A DNA stretch of 64,000 nt from Prionace glauca. Lineage: Eukaryota > Chordata > Chondrichthyes > Carcharhiniformes > Carcharhinidae. Positions within the stretch are counted from its first letter, which is position 1; each line of letters starts with the position of its first letter. The stretch spans positions 27,429,402 through 27,493,401 of the forward strand of contig CM075760.1 of the NCBI GenBank assembly GCA_037974335.1. Direction: 5' to 3'. The notes beneath the pieces were generated by a model. The model was not told where the DNA came from and made no database searches. It worked only from the letters and a program-made list of their open reading frames with translations. Shown here in pieces: positions 43,647-54,750 of the stretch. The position numbers and the translations under genes are program-made.

Positions 43647-44560
43647 TTATTTTTTCCCGATGGAACAAGGTGGAAGAGTTTGTCCTTGGTCCGTGGGATC
43701 CTTAATTAGGCTGGCTGCTTTTCTGAGGCAGCGGGAATTGTACTCAGTGTCAATGGGTGGGAGGTAGGTTTGAGTGATGGACTGAACTTCATTCACGAGG
43801 CTTTGAAGTTTCTTGCAGTCTTGGACAGATCTGGAGCCATACCAAGCTGTGGTACAAGCAGAAAGTTTTTTTTTCCATAGTGCACTTGTAAAAATTGGTG
43901 AGAGGCATAGCTGACATGCCAAATGTCCTCAGACACCCGAGAACGTGGAGAAGTTGGTGCGCTTTGTTAACTGTAAGGTTATCATGGAGGGACCTGAACA
44001 GGTGGTTGGTGATCTGAAATCCTGAAAACTTCAATATGTCGATCAATTGATCTTCATCCCATGTTGCAGACAGGAGCATGTACTCTACCCTGCTTCCTGA
44101 AATCGATGACTATCTCCTTTGCTTTGTTGACATTGAGGAATGTGTTTTTGGCTTTGTCCCAGTTCACCAGCCTCTCCATCATCATTTTGTTCGAGATCTG
44201 GCCCACTACAGTGATGTCATCAGCAAACTTGGAAGTCGAGTTGTAGTGGAATTTGGCCATACAGTCATTGGTGTATAAGGAGTGTAATAAAGAGCTGAGT
44301 ACACACCCTTGAGGGGCACTACTGTTGAGGATGCTTGTGAAGATGGTGTTGTTGTCTGCCCTTATTTATTGCTATCTGTGGGTTACAAAGTTCAAGATCA
44401 ATTGCAGAGGCAGGAACCCAGCCCCAAGACACAGATTTTTGACATGCATTTCGTAGGAATAATGTTGTTGAACATTGAGCTGCAGTCAATAAACATGTTT
44501 CTGTGTTTTAGGATTGTGTGGAGGGCCAGCGGCAGGTGTCTGTGGACCTGTTGTGGAGAT
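43647..44560 (-). mobile_element. L2/Rex1-like LINE remnant
   Basis: The minus strand encodes an RT catalytic box and what follows (STSKFADDITVVGQISNKMM, KAKEIVIDFRKQGRV) and a C-terminal part (ACTTAWYGSRSVQDCKKLQS, YNSRCLRKAASLIKDPTDQG, LPPCSIGKK). The spacing and the KTKE.VIDFR-like motif are of the L2/Rex1 type, unlike the CR1 copies elsewhere. Broken into three or more frames. Confidence 0.75.
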
Positions 44561-44768
44561 AGGTGAACTGTAGTGGATTCAGGCAATCTGGGGGGGTGGA
44601 CTTGATTCATGCCATGACTAACCTTTTGATGCATTTCACAATGTTGAATGTCGGAGTCATGGGCGATTGACATTAAGGCAGCCTTCTTGGCTTTTCTTTT
44701 GTACCAGCCTTGGTTTGAGCTTTTCTTACCTGGTGCATAGATTAACATATTTCCTGCCGAGAGGGGAC

Positions 44769-45065
44769 TCAATGAGCTTCAGTGGTCCAGTAGGCCACAG
44801 TGGGCCAGCAGCTAATGCACTGGTACTATGGATGGTCATATTTCATGAAAGCAGAAGCTTTCTCCCACTGTCCAAAGCAAACCCTGGCACTTGTGTTCTG
44901 TGCCAATCGAGTATTAGATTGCTGTTTCTTCCTGTGTTATGCAAATGGTGGTCACAATGCTATGGTCTCCTCTCCAAGATATAGTTCTGGGAAGATATAA
45001 CCGAGATTCTGGACTGTTGAGGCATCAGGATCTCACTCTGCCAACTGTTAGTATTGTCCAGAGCA
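44769..45065 (+). repeat. Direct repeat, copy 2
   Basis: Second copy of the 300-bp direct repeat, starting at the same phrase (GAGCTTCAGTGGTCCAGT) and ending AACTGTTAGTATTGTCCAGA. Confidence 0.8.
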
Positions 45066-45329
45066 AAGGGTGAAACCAGCATTGTTTGCTACCAGTTCTG
45101 CTGCAGGGATAGTCAGTGAACTGTCTGAGAGACGGGCTACCACCTACAGGACTCCACTCCAGATTTTCTGCCAGGGTTTAGTCCTTCAACCTTCTTACCC
45201 TCCAAAACCCCCACCAGGTAGAGGCGCTATTTACTTGTAGCTGAGTGAGGGGCAATGTTGTGGACTCCCCAGAAAACTCTTTTACAAATGTATGTCATTG
45301 TGTTGAAACCATGGAGCACTATGTTGACA

Positions 45330-45500
45330 CAGTGGTTCGCAATGCTGATTCACACCATCAGAGACCTGGGTTCAGTTCTCAGCTTAGCTAGCTGTTCTTT
45401 GGTGAGTGAACCTTCTTCCTCTATCTGCGTGTTTTTTTTTTCCTGAATGGGCCAGTTTCCTCTCACAGTCCAAAAGTCATGCTGGTTTTCAAAACTAGAT
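45330..45500 (+). repeat. SINE fragment, first family
   Basis: ACACAGTGGTTCGCAATGCT, AGAGACCTGGGTTCAGTTCT, then CCAGTTTCCTCTCACAGTCC AAAAG. Old copy ending about 110 bp before exon 2 of gene C. Confidence 0.65.
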
Positions 45501-45613
45501 TGAAGTGATTGTGTTTGTGTACAATTGTTTTCATGTTACCCATCTCCAGTCTAAAAGGTAACTTCTTCACCCGACTGATGTCTAACGTTATTCTTTATTT
45601 TCCTTCCTGACAG

Positions 45614-46515
45614 TGAACATAATCACAATTGTAACACTGACGAGCAGAAACTGTGGTCTTTCCAAATGTGTCACTCGTTACCTGGTGGCCATGTCAGCGG
45701 GGGATCTGCTGGTCGTTATCCTCGACCTGATATTGAGACAGATTCCCATTGTTTATCGGGAACAGTTTTATTTCCTACACTCGTTCCCCGTGTGTAACAT
45801 CCACGCTGTCCTGCTTTATGCAGCCACTGACTGCTCTGTCTGGTTCACCGTCACTTTCACCTTTGATCGATTTGTGGCCATTTGCTGCCCCAAGCTGAAA
45901 AGTAAATATTGCACTGAGAAATCGGCGGCTGTGGTTCTGGGAACAGTGACAGTGCTGAGCTGTTTAAAGAACGTTTTCTGGTATTTTATGATGACAAATG
46001 GATATCAGCTCGCCAACAACCCCTGGTTTTGTTATTTCACAATCAAACTTTTGGAATCCCCGGTCTGGGTAACAATTGAGTTCCTCCACCACATCCTAAA
46101 CCCAGTTGTCCCATTCGTCCTGATTCTGCTGCTCAATGCTCTCACCGTCAGACACATTTTAGTGAGCAGCAGAGCCCGCAGGAGACTCCGGACTCACTGC
46201 AGTGGAGAGAATCCCAGAGACCCAGAGATGGAGAGTCGAAGGAAATCCATCATTTTACTGTTTGTTATCTCAGCCAATTTCATCCTGTTATGGTCAATTT
46301 TAATGGTTTATTCAATATGGACTCGGCTCTATTATATGGGCTATCAGTCAGTATGGCTAGATCATTTTGTGAAAGATTTGGGCTTCATGTTGCAACTCCT
46401 GAGTTGCTGCACGAACACTGCTATTTACGCTGTGACACAGACTCACTTCAGACAACAGCTGAAAAACGTTCTGAAATCTCCCCTTTCTGCAATTTCTCAA
46501 TTCGTTACACCCTGA
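45614..46515 (+). CDS. GPR139-like rhodopsin-family receptor, gene C, exon 2
   Basis: Completes a class A receptor of about 368 residues. Acceptor CCTGACAG, phase 1 (G|TG gives Val). Seen: TM2 with SAGDLLVV, Cys129 before TM3, FTFDRF with DRF at about 153-155, Cys in PWFCYF, TM5 PFVLILLLNALTVRHIL, inner loop SRARRRLRTHCSGENPRDPE and TM6 KSIILLFVISANFILL. TM7 has CCTNTAIYAV, so the NPxxY Pro is Thr-Ala here. Gene C is clearly more diverged than A and B are from each other. No break; it looks functional. An AATAAA was not found close downstream. Confidence 0.9.
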
Positions 46516-46579
46516 GCGGAAATTACAACCACAAGGCCCCTGAATGTTCTTGTTCGGCATTCAAACTTTAAATTATCAG

Positions 46580-47251
46580 ACAGAATCACAAAGACTGAAA
46601 GAATGACAGAGAGAGAGACAGAAAGCCAGTGAGAGCAACAGTGAGAGTGATACAGAGACAGAAATGGATGGAGCGAGGGAGGCTCAGAAAGGCATGGATA
46701 GTATCAGAATTTGAAAGAGTCTTTAACAGATACAATGTGTAAAAAACAGAGAAGCAGAGAGATAGACACAAAGAGAAAAGACAGGGAGAGAGTCACACAG
46801 AATAAGAGAGACAGGGAAAGAGAGTGGGGGGAATTACATTATTCTTCCCTCTATCTGGTTTCCAATGTGGAGTGCCATAAGCGTAGATAAGGATGTGGAA
46901 GAGGGAAATCACTGTGTTAAAATGGTGGTGCGGGGTCATTGGGCTGAAGGGTCTGTTTCCCATGCTGTGCTGTTCTTTGTTCTTTATTCTTTGAGACGGA
47001 CATGGATTGAGAAAGGGAGAGAGGGGAAGACAGAAGGAGGAATGTAAAAAGGGAGAGATAGGAAGATGAAGAGAAAAAGAGAGGCATAAAGGGAGGCAGA
47101 GGGAAATAGGCAGAGGCAGAGTGAAACCGAGATAAGAGACAGAGAGCATAAGCAAATGGGAATGAATGAGAAAGAACGAGTACAATGGACACAACAAGAG
47201 CAAACAACATGGTGAGGTGGAGAGACAGACAAAGAGAGAGAGAGAGAGAGG

Positions 47252-47306
<55 letters not shown>

Positions 47307-47345
47307 GTGCACAGAAGACAGAAAGAGAAAGAGAGACATGCATAA
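46580..47345 (+). repeat. GA-rich simple sequence
   Basis: Purine-rich GAGA/GACAGA tract, densest at 47220-47310, broken at about 46890-46990 by a short LINE-like 3' end (CATTGGGCTGAAGGGTCTGT). Ser/Leu-rich reverse-strand frames over it are artefacts. Confidence 0.85.
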
Positions 47346-47509
47346 TGACTTGAACGAAAACCATCAGGGATTACATATTGGAATATGTTATCCCTGATTG
47401 AGGCAGTTAGTTTTGTCAATCCGGGAGCCCTGCACATGCACATGACGGGGAGTGTCTATGTTAATGGAACTCAGTGTGTGTACACTCAGGGTCATGTGAT
47501 GAAAGTCAG

Positions 47510-47805
47510 CTAGTGTTCTGGGCACCCGGGTTCAAATTCTCTCACGGCATTTGGTCGAATTAGAATAAATATAGCTGAAATTCACAATCTACTGGTGACC
47601 ATAAAACCATTGTTGATTGTTGGAAAAACACATCTCGTTCATTAATCTCCTAGGGAACGAAATCTGTTGTCCTTTCGTGGACAGGCCTAGATGTGACTCC
47701 AGGGCCACAGCAATAATTACCCTCTGAACAAGGGCAACTAGGGATGGGCAATAAATGCTTGCCGGCCAGGGACACCCAAGCCCCAAGAATGAATAAAACC
47801 TTTAA
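47510..47805 (+). repeat. SINE, second family
   Basis: GGGCACCCGGGTTCAAATTC (B box), CTCACGGCATTTGGTCGAAT, ATCTACTGGTGACCATAAAA, CCATTGTTGATTGTTGG, GACTCCAGGGCCACAGCAAT, GGGCAACTAGGGATGGGCAA. A tRNA-like SINE different from the first family. Confidence 0.75.
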
Positions 47806-47984
47806 ATATCCAGTAAACTATTTCTTGCAGCTGGATAAATACCCAATCTCTCAGATCGAGGGCTTCAAATCAAATTAGGCAGGAGTATTCTTGTTTCCGA
47901 ATATGAACATATTCACGTGCACTTACACTAACAGCTAAGTGAGGATTCCCAGTGATATTCAACAATTCATACTCAGAGGAACTT

Positions 47985-48255
47985 TTATATTTATAAAGTG
48001 TCAAATGTAGGCTGATACTAACACTGCAATTAAGTTACTGAGAAAGTCCCCTAGTCACCACGCTGTTCGGGTACACTGAGGAGAATTTAGCACGGCCAAT
48101 GCACCCTAACCATCACGTCTTTCAGACTGTGGGTGGAACCAAGAGCACCCAGAGGAAACACTTGGAAAATGTGCAGACTTTCCACAGTGAACCAAGCCAG
48201 GAATTTAACACAGACCTCTGGCATTATGAGGCAGCAGTGCTAACCAGAGGTACCT
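47985..48255 (-). repeat. SINE, first family, with LINE-type tail
   Basis: Minus orientation: the tail (ACACTGCAATTAAGTTACTG, AGTCCCCTAGTCACCACGCT) comes first, then TTAGCACGGCCAATGCACCC, CACCCAGAGGAAACACTTGG and the head ATTATGAGGCAGCAGTGCTA. Nearly complete but diverged. Confidence 0.8.
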
Positions 48256-48329
48256 GCATGGCATGTCAGCTCATAACATTGGCCCATATCCAGCTTTGGG
48301 CTTTATTATGGATGGTAGGGGACTTGGGG

Positions 48330-49620
48330 ACATAAATAGTGATGTGTTGAGGAGTGTATGTATTACAGAGAAAGAGGTGCTGGAAGTCTAAAAGCGCATT
48401 AACGTAGAAAAATCCCCGGGATCTGATGAGTGTATTTCAGGTAATTGTGGGAGGCTAGGGAGGAAATTGTGGGTCCACTGGCCGCAATATTTGACTCATC
48501 AATAGTCACGGGTGAGGTGCCTGAAGATTGGAGAATGGCAAATGTTGTGCGTTTGTTTAAAAAGGACTGCAGGGAAAAACCTGAGAACGATAGGCCGGTG
48601 AGCCTCACATCTTGGTGGATGTGTTTTTGGGAGGTATTTTGAGTGACGGGATCTACAGACACTTAGTGATGCAAAGACTGATTAGGGACGTTCAGCTTGG
48701 CTTTGCGATTGGAAAATCATGTCTCCCAAATTTGATTGTTTTGTTTTGAAGGGGGAGCCAAGAAGGTAATTAAGGGCAGTGCAGTTGATGCTCTTTATAT
48801 GGTCTTCAGCAAAGCATTTGACAGGGTGCCACATGGTAGCTCGTTGCATAAACTAACTGGATCCAGGGTGAGGTTGCTGAATTGATACAAAACTGACTTG
48901 ATGACAGAAGCTAGAGGGTGGTTGTACAGTGTTGTTTTTCAAACTGAGACCTGTGTGCAGTGGTGTGGCTCAGGGATCGGTGTTGGGTCCACTGTTATTT
49001 GTCACTTATATTAATGTTTTGTATGAGAATATAGGGGGCATGGTTAGTAAGTTTGCAGATGACAGCATGATGGGTGGCAAAGTGGACAGTGAAGAAGTTT
49101 ATCTCTGATTACAATAGAACCTTGATCAATTGGATGAGTGGGCTGACGAATGGCAGATGGAGTTTAATTTAGATAAATGTGAGCTGATGCATTTTGGTAG
49201 ATTGAACCAGGGCAGGTCTTAGTCAGTTAATAGTAGGGCTTTGGGGAGAGTTATAGAACAAAGAGATCTAGGGGTACATGTTCATAATTCCTTGAAAGTG
49301 GAATCACAGATGGAATAGTGGTGCAAAATGCATTCAGCATGCTTGATTTCATTGAATACAGGAGTTGGAACATCTTGTTGAAGTTGTACAAGACATTGGT
49401 AAGGCCACAGTTGGAATATTGTGGACAGTTTTGATCACACTATTATGAAAAAGATATTATTAAACTAGAATGAGTGCAGAAGAGATTTACTACGATGCTA
49501 CCGAGAATTGATGGCTTGAGCTATAAGAAGAGGCTTGATAGTCTGGGACTTTTTTCTTTTGGGGCGTAGAAGGCTGAGGGGTGATCTTATAGGGATGTAT
49601 AAAATAATCAGGGTCATAGA
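48330..49620 (+). mobile_element. Old CR1 LINE fragment
   Basis: Plus-strand RT remnant in order: GTGAGGTGCCTGAAGATTGG (GEVPEDW), GTGGTGTGGCTCAGGGATCG (palm), AGTTTGCAGATGACAGCATG (KFADDS), ATGGAGTTTAATTTAGATAA, thumb GGCCACAGTTGGAATATTGT. Many breaks; the 3' end is missing. Confidence 0.8.
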
Positions 49621-49689
49621 TCATTAATTATTCTGTGTTGGTGCTGTAAAACAAATTATTTCTATATGGGTGCTTTTAAAGTAACTTTA

Positions 49690-50260
49690 TTTTCCATCTG
49701 TCCATGTACTGCAGCTTTCTTGGGAGTTCTTGATGTGGACAGAGGGAGCTCAACTCTATATCTAACCCCGTGCTGTACCTGTCCTGGGAGTGTTTGATGG
49801 GGAGCAGTGTAGAAGGAACCTTATTCTGTATCTAACCCCGTTCTGTACCATTCCTCGGTATGTTTGATGGGGGCAGTGTAGACAATTGCTCCCTGTGCGG
49901 ACGTGGGCGGGACTGCAAGGAGGACGAGAAACTGAACCACTGCATGGTGGTTCAAGGAGCCGTTCAAAAGGGATGAGAAAAATGAAATGTAGTTGTTAAT
50001 GGGGATAATTTTCTACATCTAACCACATACTGTCCCCATCCTGGGAGTGTTCGATGAGGACAATGTAGAAGGAGATTTATTATGTATCTACTCCTGCCTT
50101 ATTGCAGCTGTTCTGGGAGTGGTTGACGGAAGGATTGTTAAGGGACATGTACTCTGTGTCTATCCACGTGCTATACACGTCTGGGGAGTGTTTGATGGGG
50201 ACATTGGAGAGGAAAATGTATTTTGTATCTAACCCCATCCTTTACCTATCTGTGCATTGC
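49690..50260 (+). repeat. About 73-bp minisatellite
   Basis: About six copies of CCTGGGAGTGTTTGATGGGG...TATCTAACCCCGTGCTGTAC, with unit starts near 49721, 49786, 49857, 50040, 50115 and 50190. An unrelated 110-bp stretch (about 49880-49990) interrupts the array. Confidence 0.75.
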
Positions 50261-50269
50261 TTCTCTCGT

Positions 50270-50362
50270 CAACGTTCCCAATCGGAACTCAATTTAGCAT
50301 GGCCAATCAACTAACTTTGGGCTGTGGGAGAAAACTGGAGCAAACAGAGGAAACCCTGGGTT
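50270..50362 (-). repeat. SINE fragment, first family
   Basis: AATTTAGCATGGCCAATCAA then GGAGCAAACAGAGGAAACCC: the middle of a minus-orientation SINE ending at the satellite array. Confidence 0.6.
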
Positions 50363-51372
50363 TTTCTCTATAAGATATCTCTGTGTAATCCAACAATTAA
50401 TCCAGTTCTCCTGGATTTTTGTTCTGTAACATGTCACTGTGTAATCCAACAATTAATCCAGTTCTCCTGTATTCCTGCTCTGTAACATGTCACTGTCTAA
50501 TCCAACAATTAATCCAGTTCTCCTGGATTCTGCTCTGTAACATGTCATTATTTAATCCCAACAATTAATCCAGTTCTCCTGGATTACTGTTCTGTAACAT
50601 ATCACTGTATAATCCAACAATTAATCCAGTTCTACTGGATTTCTGCTCTGTAATATATCACTGTGTAATCCAACAATTAATCCAGTTCTACTGGATTCTG
50701 CTCTATAACATATCACTGTATAATCCAACAATTAATCTAGTTCTCTTGAATTCCTGCTCTGTAACATATCACTGTATAATCCAACAATTAATCCAGTTCT
50801 CCTGGATTCCTGCTCTGTAATATATCACTGTGTAATCCAACAATTAATCCAGTTCTCCTGGATTTCTGCTCTCTAATATATCACTGTGTAATCCAACAAT
50901 TAATCCAGTTCTCCTGGATTCTGCGCTGTAACATATCACCGTGTAATGCAATAATTAATCAAGCTCTCCTGGACTTCTGCTCTATAACATATCACTGCAT
51001 AATCCAACAATTAATCCAGTTCTCCTGAATTCTGCTCTAAAACATATCACTGTGTAATCCAACAATTAATCCACTTCTCCTGGATTTCTGCTCTATAATA
51101 TATCACTGTATAATCCAACAATTAATCCAGTTCTCCTGGATTTCTGCTCTATAATATATCACTGTGTATTCCAACAATTAATCCAGTTCTCCTGGATTTC
51201 TGCTCTATAATATATCACTGTGTAATCCAACAATTAATCCAGTTCTCCTGGATTCTGCGCTGTAACATATCACTCTGTAATGCAATAATTAATCAAGCTC
51301 TGCTGGATTCTGCTCTATAACATATCACTGCATAATCCAACAATTAATCCAGTTCTCCTGGATTTCTGCTCA
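50363..51372 (+). repeat. 56-bp tandem satellite array, about 18 units
   Basis: Unit of about 56 bp: AATCCAACAATTAATCCAGT then TCTCCTGGATTTCTGCTCTG then TAACATATCACTGTGT. I count 18 AATTAATC cores. A distinctive variant (AATGCAATAATTAATCAAGC) occurs near 50945 and 51279, 334 bp apart, next to matching neighbours, which indicates a six-unit higher-order repeat. No protein or spacer diversity; not CRISPR. Confidence 0.95.
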
Positions 51373-51559
51373 ATGATATAATTTGAAAATAAACGTCATG
51401 CTTCTAGCTGTATATTGTGGTGGGATTACTGTGGGAAATTGGTGGTAGAGACACCACCGGTCAATCCGTCCTTTAAACTCCTTCTGAGAAGACTGTGACT
51501 GTCTCCTAGAGTAGGATGAGTGAAAGCAGCTCAGATTCAGTAAATGAACACCCATTTTA

Positions 51560-51945
51560 AAGTTTTCTTTAAAGTTTATTTATGAGTTAAGATGTGTACT
51601 TAATAGTCTCAAGTAAGGCGTACATTACACTGCAATGAAGTTACTATGAAATTCTCTTAATGTCATAAGTAGACGTGCATTAACACTGCAATGAAGTTAC
51701 TGTGAAAATCCCCTAGTTACCACACTCCAGTGCCTGTTTGGGTTACACTGAGGGAGAATTTAGCATGGCCAATGAAACCTAACCAGCACGTCTTTGAGAC
51801 TGTTTGAGGAAATCGGTGAAAACCCATGCATACAAGGGAACAACGTGCAGACTTTGCCACAGACAGTCCTTCAAACTGGGGATGTGTCCGTGGCCCTGTG
51901 AGGCAGCAGTGCCAACTAATGTGTCGCCCCCCTCCCCACCCCGCA
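51560..51945 (-). repeat. SINE, first family, with long LINE-type tail
   Basis: Minus orientation: a tail (AAAGTTTATTTATGAGTTAA, ACACTGCAATGAAGTTACTG seen twice, so the tail is partly duplicated), body (AGAATTTAGCATGGCCAATG, ACGTGCAGACTTTGCCACAG) and head (CCTGTGAGGCAGCAGTGCCA). The tail is probably borrowed from the partner LINE, as known for elasmobranch SINEs. Confidence 0.8.
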
Positions 51946-52129
51946 GCACGCCACAGGGGCACCACAAAATGTATAATTTTAGGGGTTATCATTACTGGAG
52001 CGACTGTGGACACAACATGGGAAACATAACGAGGTCTCTCAAGTCTCCTTCACCATTCTATTAGGCCAAGGTTGATTTGCAGCTCAGCTCCGACCCTCCC
52101 AGCTTTGAGCCACAACATTTTAGATATAT

Positions 52130-52803
52130 TTATTGAACAAGAATCTATTAATTCTGATCTTTGCCATATCAATTGAAATTTCAAGACAAAGCACACAGCC
52201 TTCCTTCCCAGTCTCTCTGAGCAGCTGGACTGGGGAAACCTTTAGGCTGCTGTTGTTTCCCTTCCCGGCCACCAGGTGCTACTGTAACACTCCCGGGCGT
52301 TGCTGCTACTGCTCTTCCCAGTGTCACCTCTTGCCCGCTTCGTCCCCTGGCTGCTGGTGGTTGGTGGAACATCCGCGGCCTGTAGAGAGGGATGGGCGTG
52401 GCAAGCTGCCATTTTGACTTGTTTCACCAGTCCCGACCACACCCCCGAAGTTTAAAAACGACTGTTGAGGAAGTAAGAGAAATTCCGAGCATCTGTTCAG
52501 GTGAGGAGGATCACAACAGACACTTCCAGCTGCTGAAATAAGCTTTCGTAAGAGCAGCATAGGTCGCTCGATTCATTGATCAACAATTCTGGTGCTCCAG
52601 TGAGAAAAGACGCATCAACAACCTCAGAAGATAAACACTGGTCACGGCTGACAGAGTAACCATTGTTGTCCAATCTTTATATGTCCTGTTTGTGAACAGA
52701 ACTCCCACTTACCTGACGAAGGAGCAGCGCTCCGAAAGCTAGTGGCTTTTGTTACCAATAAACCGATAGGACTTTAAACTGGTGTTGTGAGACTTCTTAC
52801 AGG
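52130..52803 (+). repeat. Interspersed repeat end, family unknown
   Basis: The last 110 bp (ACCTGACGAAGGAGCAGCGC, TCCGAAAGCTAGTGGC, TTGTTACCAATAAACC, GGTGTTGTGAGACTTCTTAC) is a sequence I recognise as very common in shark genomes. The part before about 52560 may be unique. No coding domain seen. Confidence 0.5.
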
Positions 52804-53017
52804 GGAGGTCACAGAGGGTTTGAGAATAGGCAGTATTTTTCCTTTGTTTAAGAAGGGTACCAAGGATAATCCAGATAATTACAGGCCGGTAAGCCTTACT
52901 TCAGCGGTCGGGAATTGATTGGAGAGGATTTTTCGAGACAGGGTTTACTCCCACTTGTAAATAAGTGGCCGTATTAGCGAGAGGAAACATGGTTTTGTGA
53001 AGGGGAGGTCGTGTCTT
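52804..53017 (+). mobile_element. CR1 LINE, 5' part of an interrupted copy
   Basis: CTTTGTTTAAGAAGGGTACC (FKKG), CAGATAATTACAGGCCGGTA (DNYRPV), AACATGGTTTTGTGAAGGGG (HGFVKG). It stops at an inserted repeat and resumes after it. Confidence 0.75.
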
Positions 53018-53450
53018 ATCAGAACAAAGAACAACACAGCACGGGAAACAGACCCTCCGGCACAACAAGCCCGCGCTGCCATTTTAACATTGAGTTCCCT
53101 CCTCCACCCATGATCTTTGTCTACACCTATTGGGGAAGATTGAGGGAAGGCTAATTTAGGGACAATTTGTTGCACCAATCAGCCTAAGAGCACGTTTTTG
53201 AGATGTGGGAGGAAAGCGGAGCACCCAGAGAAAACCCACTCAATTACGGGAAGAATGTGTAAACTCCGACAGACACTGGCCCAAATCTGCACAGCAAACA
53301 GTGATAGTCACCGAGTTCTCGTGTTGCCCGCCAGTTTAAGCATACACTAACGACGTGAAGCACGAGGCAACTCTCGAAGCAACATCCAAGAGCAGCCCTC
53401 ACACTACCCACCGTGTGTATGCCCCTTATTGGTCAACAAAGTAGACTGAA
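53018..53450 (-). repeat. SINE-like composite repeat inserted in a CR1
   Basis: Same family and order as 23980-24440: AGAACAAAGAACAACACAGC, ATCAGCCTAAGAGCACGTTT, GAAAGCGGAGCACCCAGAGA, CAAGAGCAGCCCTCACACTA, CACCGTGTGTATGCCCCTTA. Confidence 0.75.
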
Positions 53451-53559
53451 TGTCCTGTGAAGTAAAAGAAAAGGCATCATTAAACATGTGAAACTTAGTC
53501 TTTTTTTATTAATTTTAACGAATTTGATCGAGTTTTTTTTAAAGTAAGTGACAAAGATG

Positions 53560-54750
53560 TTTAATGAGTTATGGGCAGTGGGTGTTTTCTACATGGGGTT
53601 CAGTGAATATTTTGACAAGGTCTGTCATGCCAGACTGGTACAAAGGATGAAGTCATACCGAATCTCAAAGAGCTGATGAGGTGGATACAGAACTGGATCG
53701 GCCATTGAATACAGAGAGGAGCAGAACATGGGTGTGTTTCTAAATGGAGGGCTGTGACAAATAGTGTTCCTCAGGGATTAGTGCTGGGACCTTTGCTGCT
53801 TGTAATGTGAGTGAATGATTTGTGAGAAAACGTAGTTGGTTAGATTAGTAAGTTTGCAGATGACACAAATGCTGGTGGCATTGTGATTTGTGATGAGGAC
53901 CATCAAAGGTTACAACAGGATATAGATTGGTTGGAGACTTGGGCAGTGAGATGGAAAGTTGAGTTTAATCTGGGCAAATGTGAGGTAATTCATTTTGGAA
54001 GGTCTAATACAGATGGGAAACATTCAGAAAATGGCAAAACCCTGGAGAATACTGAGAAGGAATATTGATCGGTGTACGGCTATACAAATCACTGAAGTGG
54101 CAATGCAGGTAGAGAAGGTCGTCAAGAAGGCACATTCCTGTCTTCGTCACCCGGGGCATTGATTTTAAAATTGGGAAGTCATGTTGCAGCTTTGTAAAAT
54201 TTTTGTTTGGTCACACTTAGAGTATAGTGTTCAATTCTGGTTACCACACTACCAGAAGAGTATGGAGGTTTTGGAAAGGGTCCAGAAAATATTTACCAGT
54301 ATGTTCCCTGTTTGGAGGGCACCAGCTATGAGGAGAAACTTGATTTGTTTTCACTGAAACAACGGAGGTTGAGGGGCAACCTGATAGATGTCTACAAGAT
54401 TATGTGGGGCATGGGCAGAGTGAATAGTCAGATTTTTTTTTTCAAAGTGGAAGATTCAATTCCGAAGAGGTATAGGTTTAACGTTTAAAGGAGATGTACG
54501 AAACAAGTTTTTTTTTACACTGAAAGTGGTGGATGCCTTGAACTTGTTGCCTGGGGAGGTAGGGGAAACAGATACGATAGTGAATTTTAAGGGACATCTT
54601 GACAATACATTTGCAGCATGGGATTAGCCGGATATGTTACCCAAAAGAAGAAGGTGTTTTCGTTCAGTTGGGCAGCATGGTCGATGCAGGCTTGGGGGCC
54701 CGAAGGGCCTGATCCTAGCTGTAGTTTTCATTGTTCTTTGTTCATTGTTC
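53560..54750 (+). mobile_element. CR1 LINE, 3' part of an interrupted copy
   Basis: Resumes in the palm (ACATGGGGTTCAGTGAATAT, YMGFSEYF), then GTAAGTTTGCAGATGACACA (KFADDT), GTTGAGTTTAATCTGGGCAA, thumb, C-terminal region and 3' end (GGCCCGAAGGGCCTGATCCT) with a TTGTTCTTTGTTCATTGTTC tail. Many breaks. Confidence 0.8.

Larger units (their letters stand above)
36477..45613 (+). other. Intron of receptor gene C
   Basis: 9.1-kb intron from GTAAGT to TTCCTTCCTGACAG, filled with CR1 and other LINE fragments, SINEs and a 41-bp minisatellite (listed separately). The reading phase across it is 1, as in genes A and B. Stretches with nothing recognised include 39740-40000, 40420-40730 and 45070-45330. 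Confidence 0.75.

Noticed and set aside
43283-45065. LTR pair around an internal region
   Set aside because: The 300-bp direct repeats enclose an L2/Rex1-type LINE on the other strand; no LTR-element coding or primer site was seen between them.
46793-47443. Long Ser/Leu-rich frames on the minus strand
   Set aside because: They follow from the GA-rich tract on the plus strand.
50363-51372. CRISPR-like regular repeats
   Set aside because: There are no unique spacers; it is a contiguous 56-bp satellite in a vertebrate genome.
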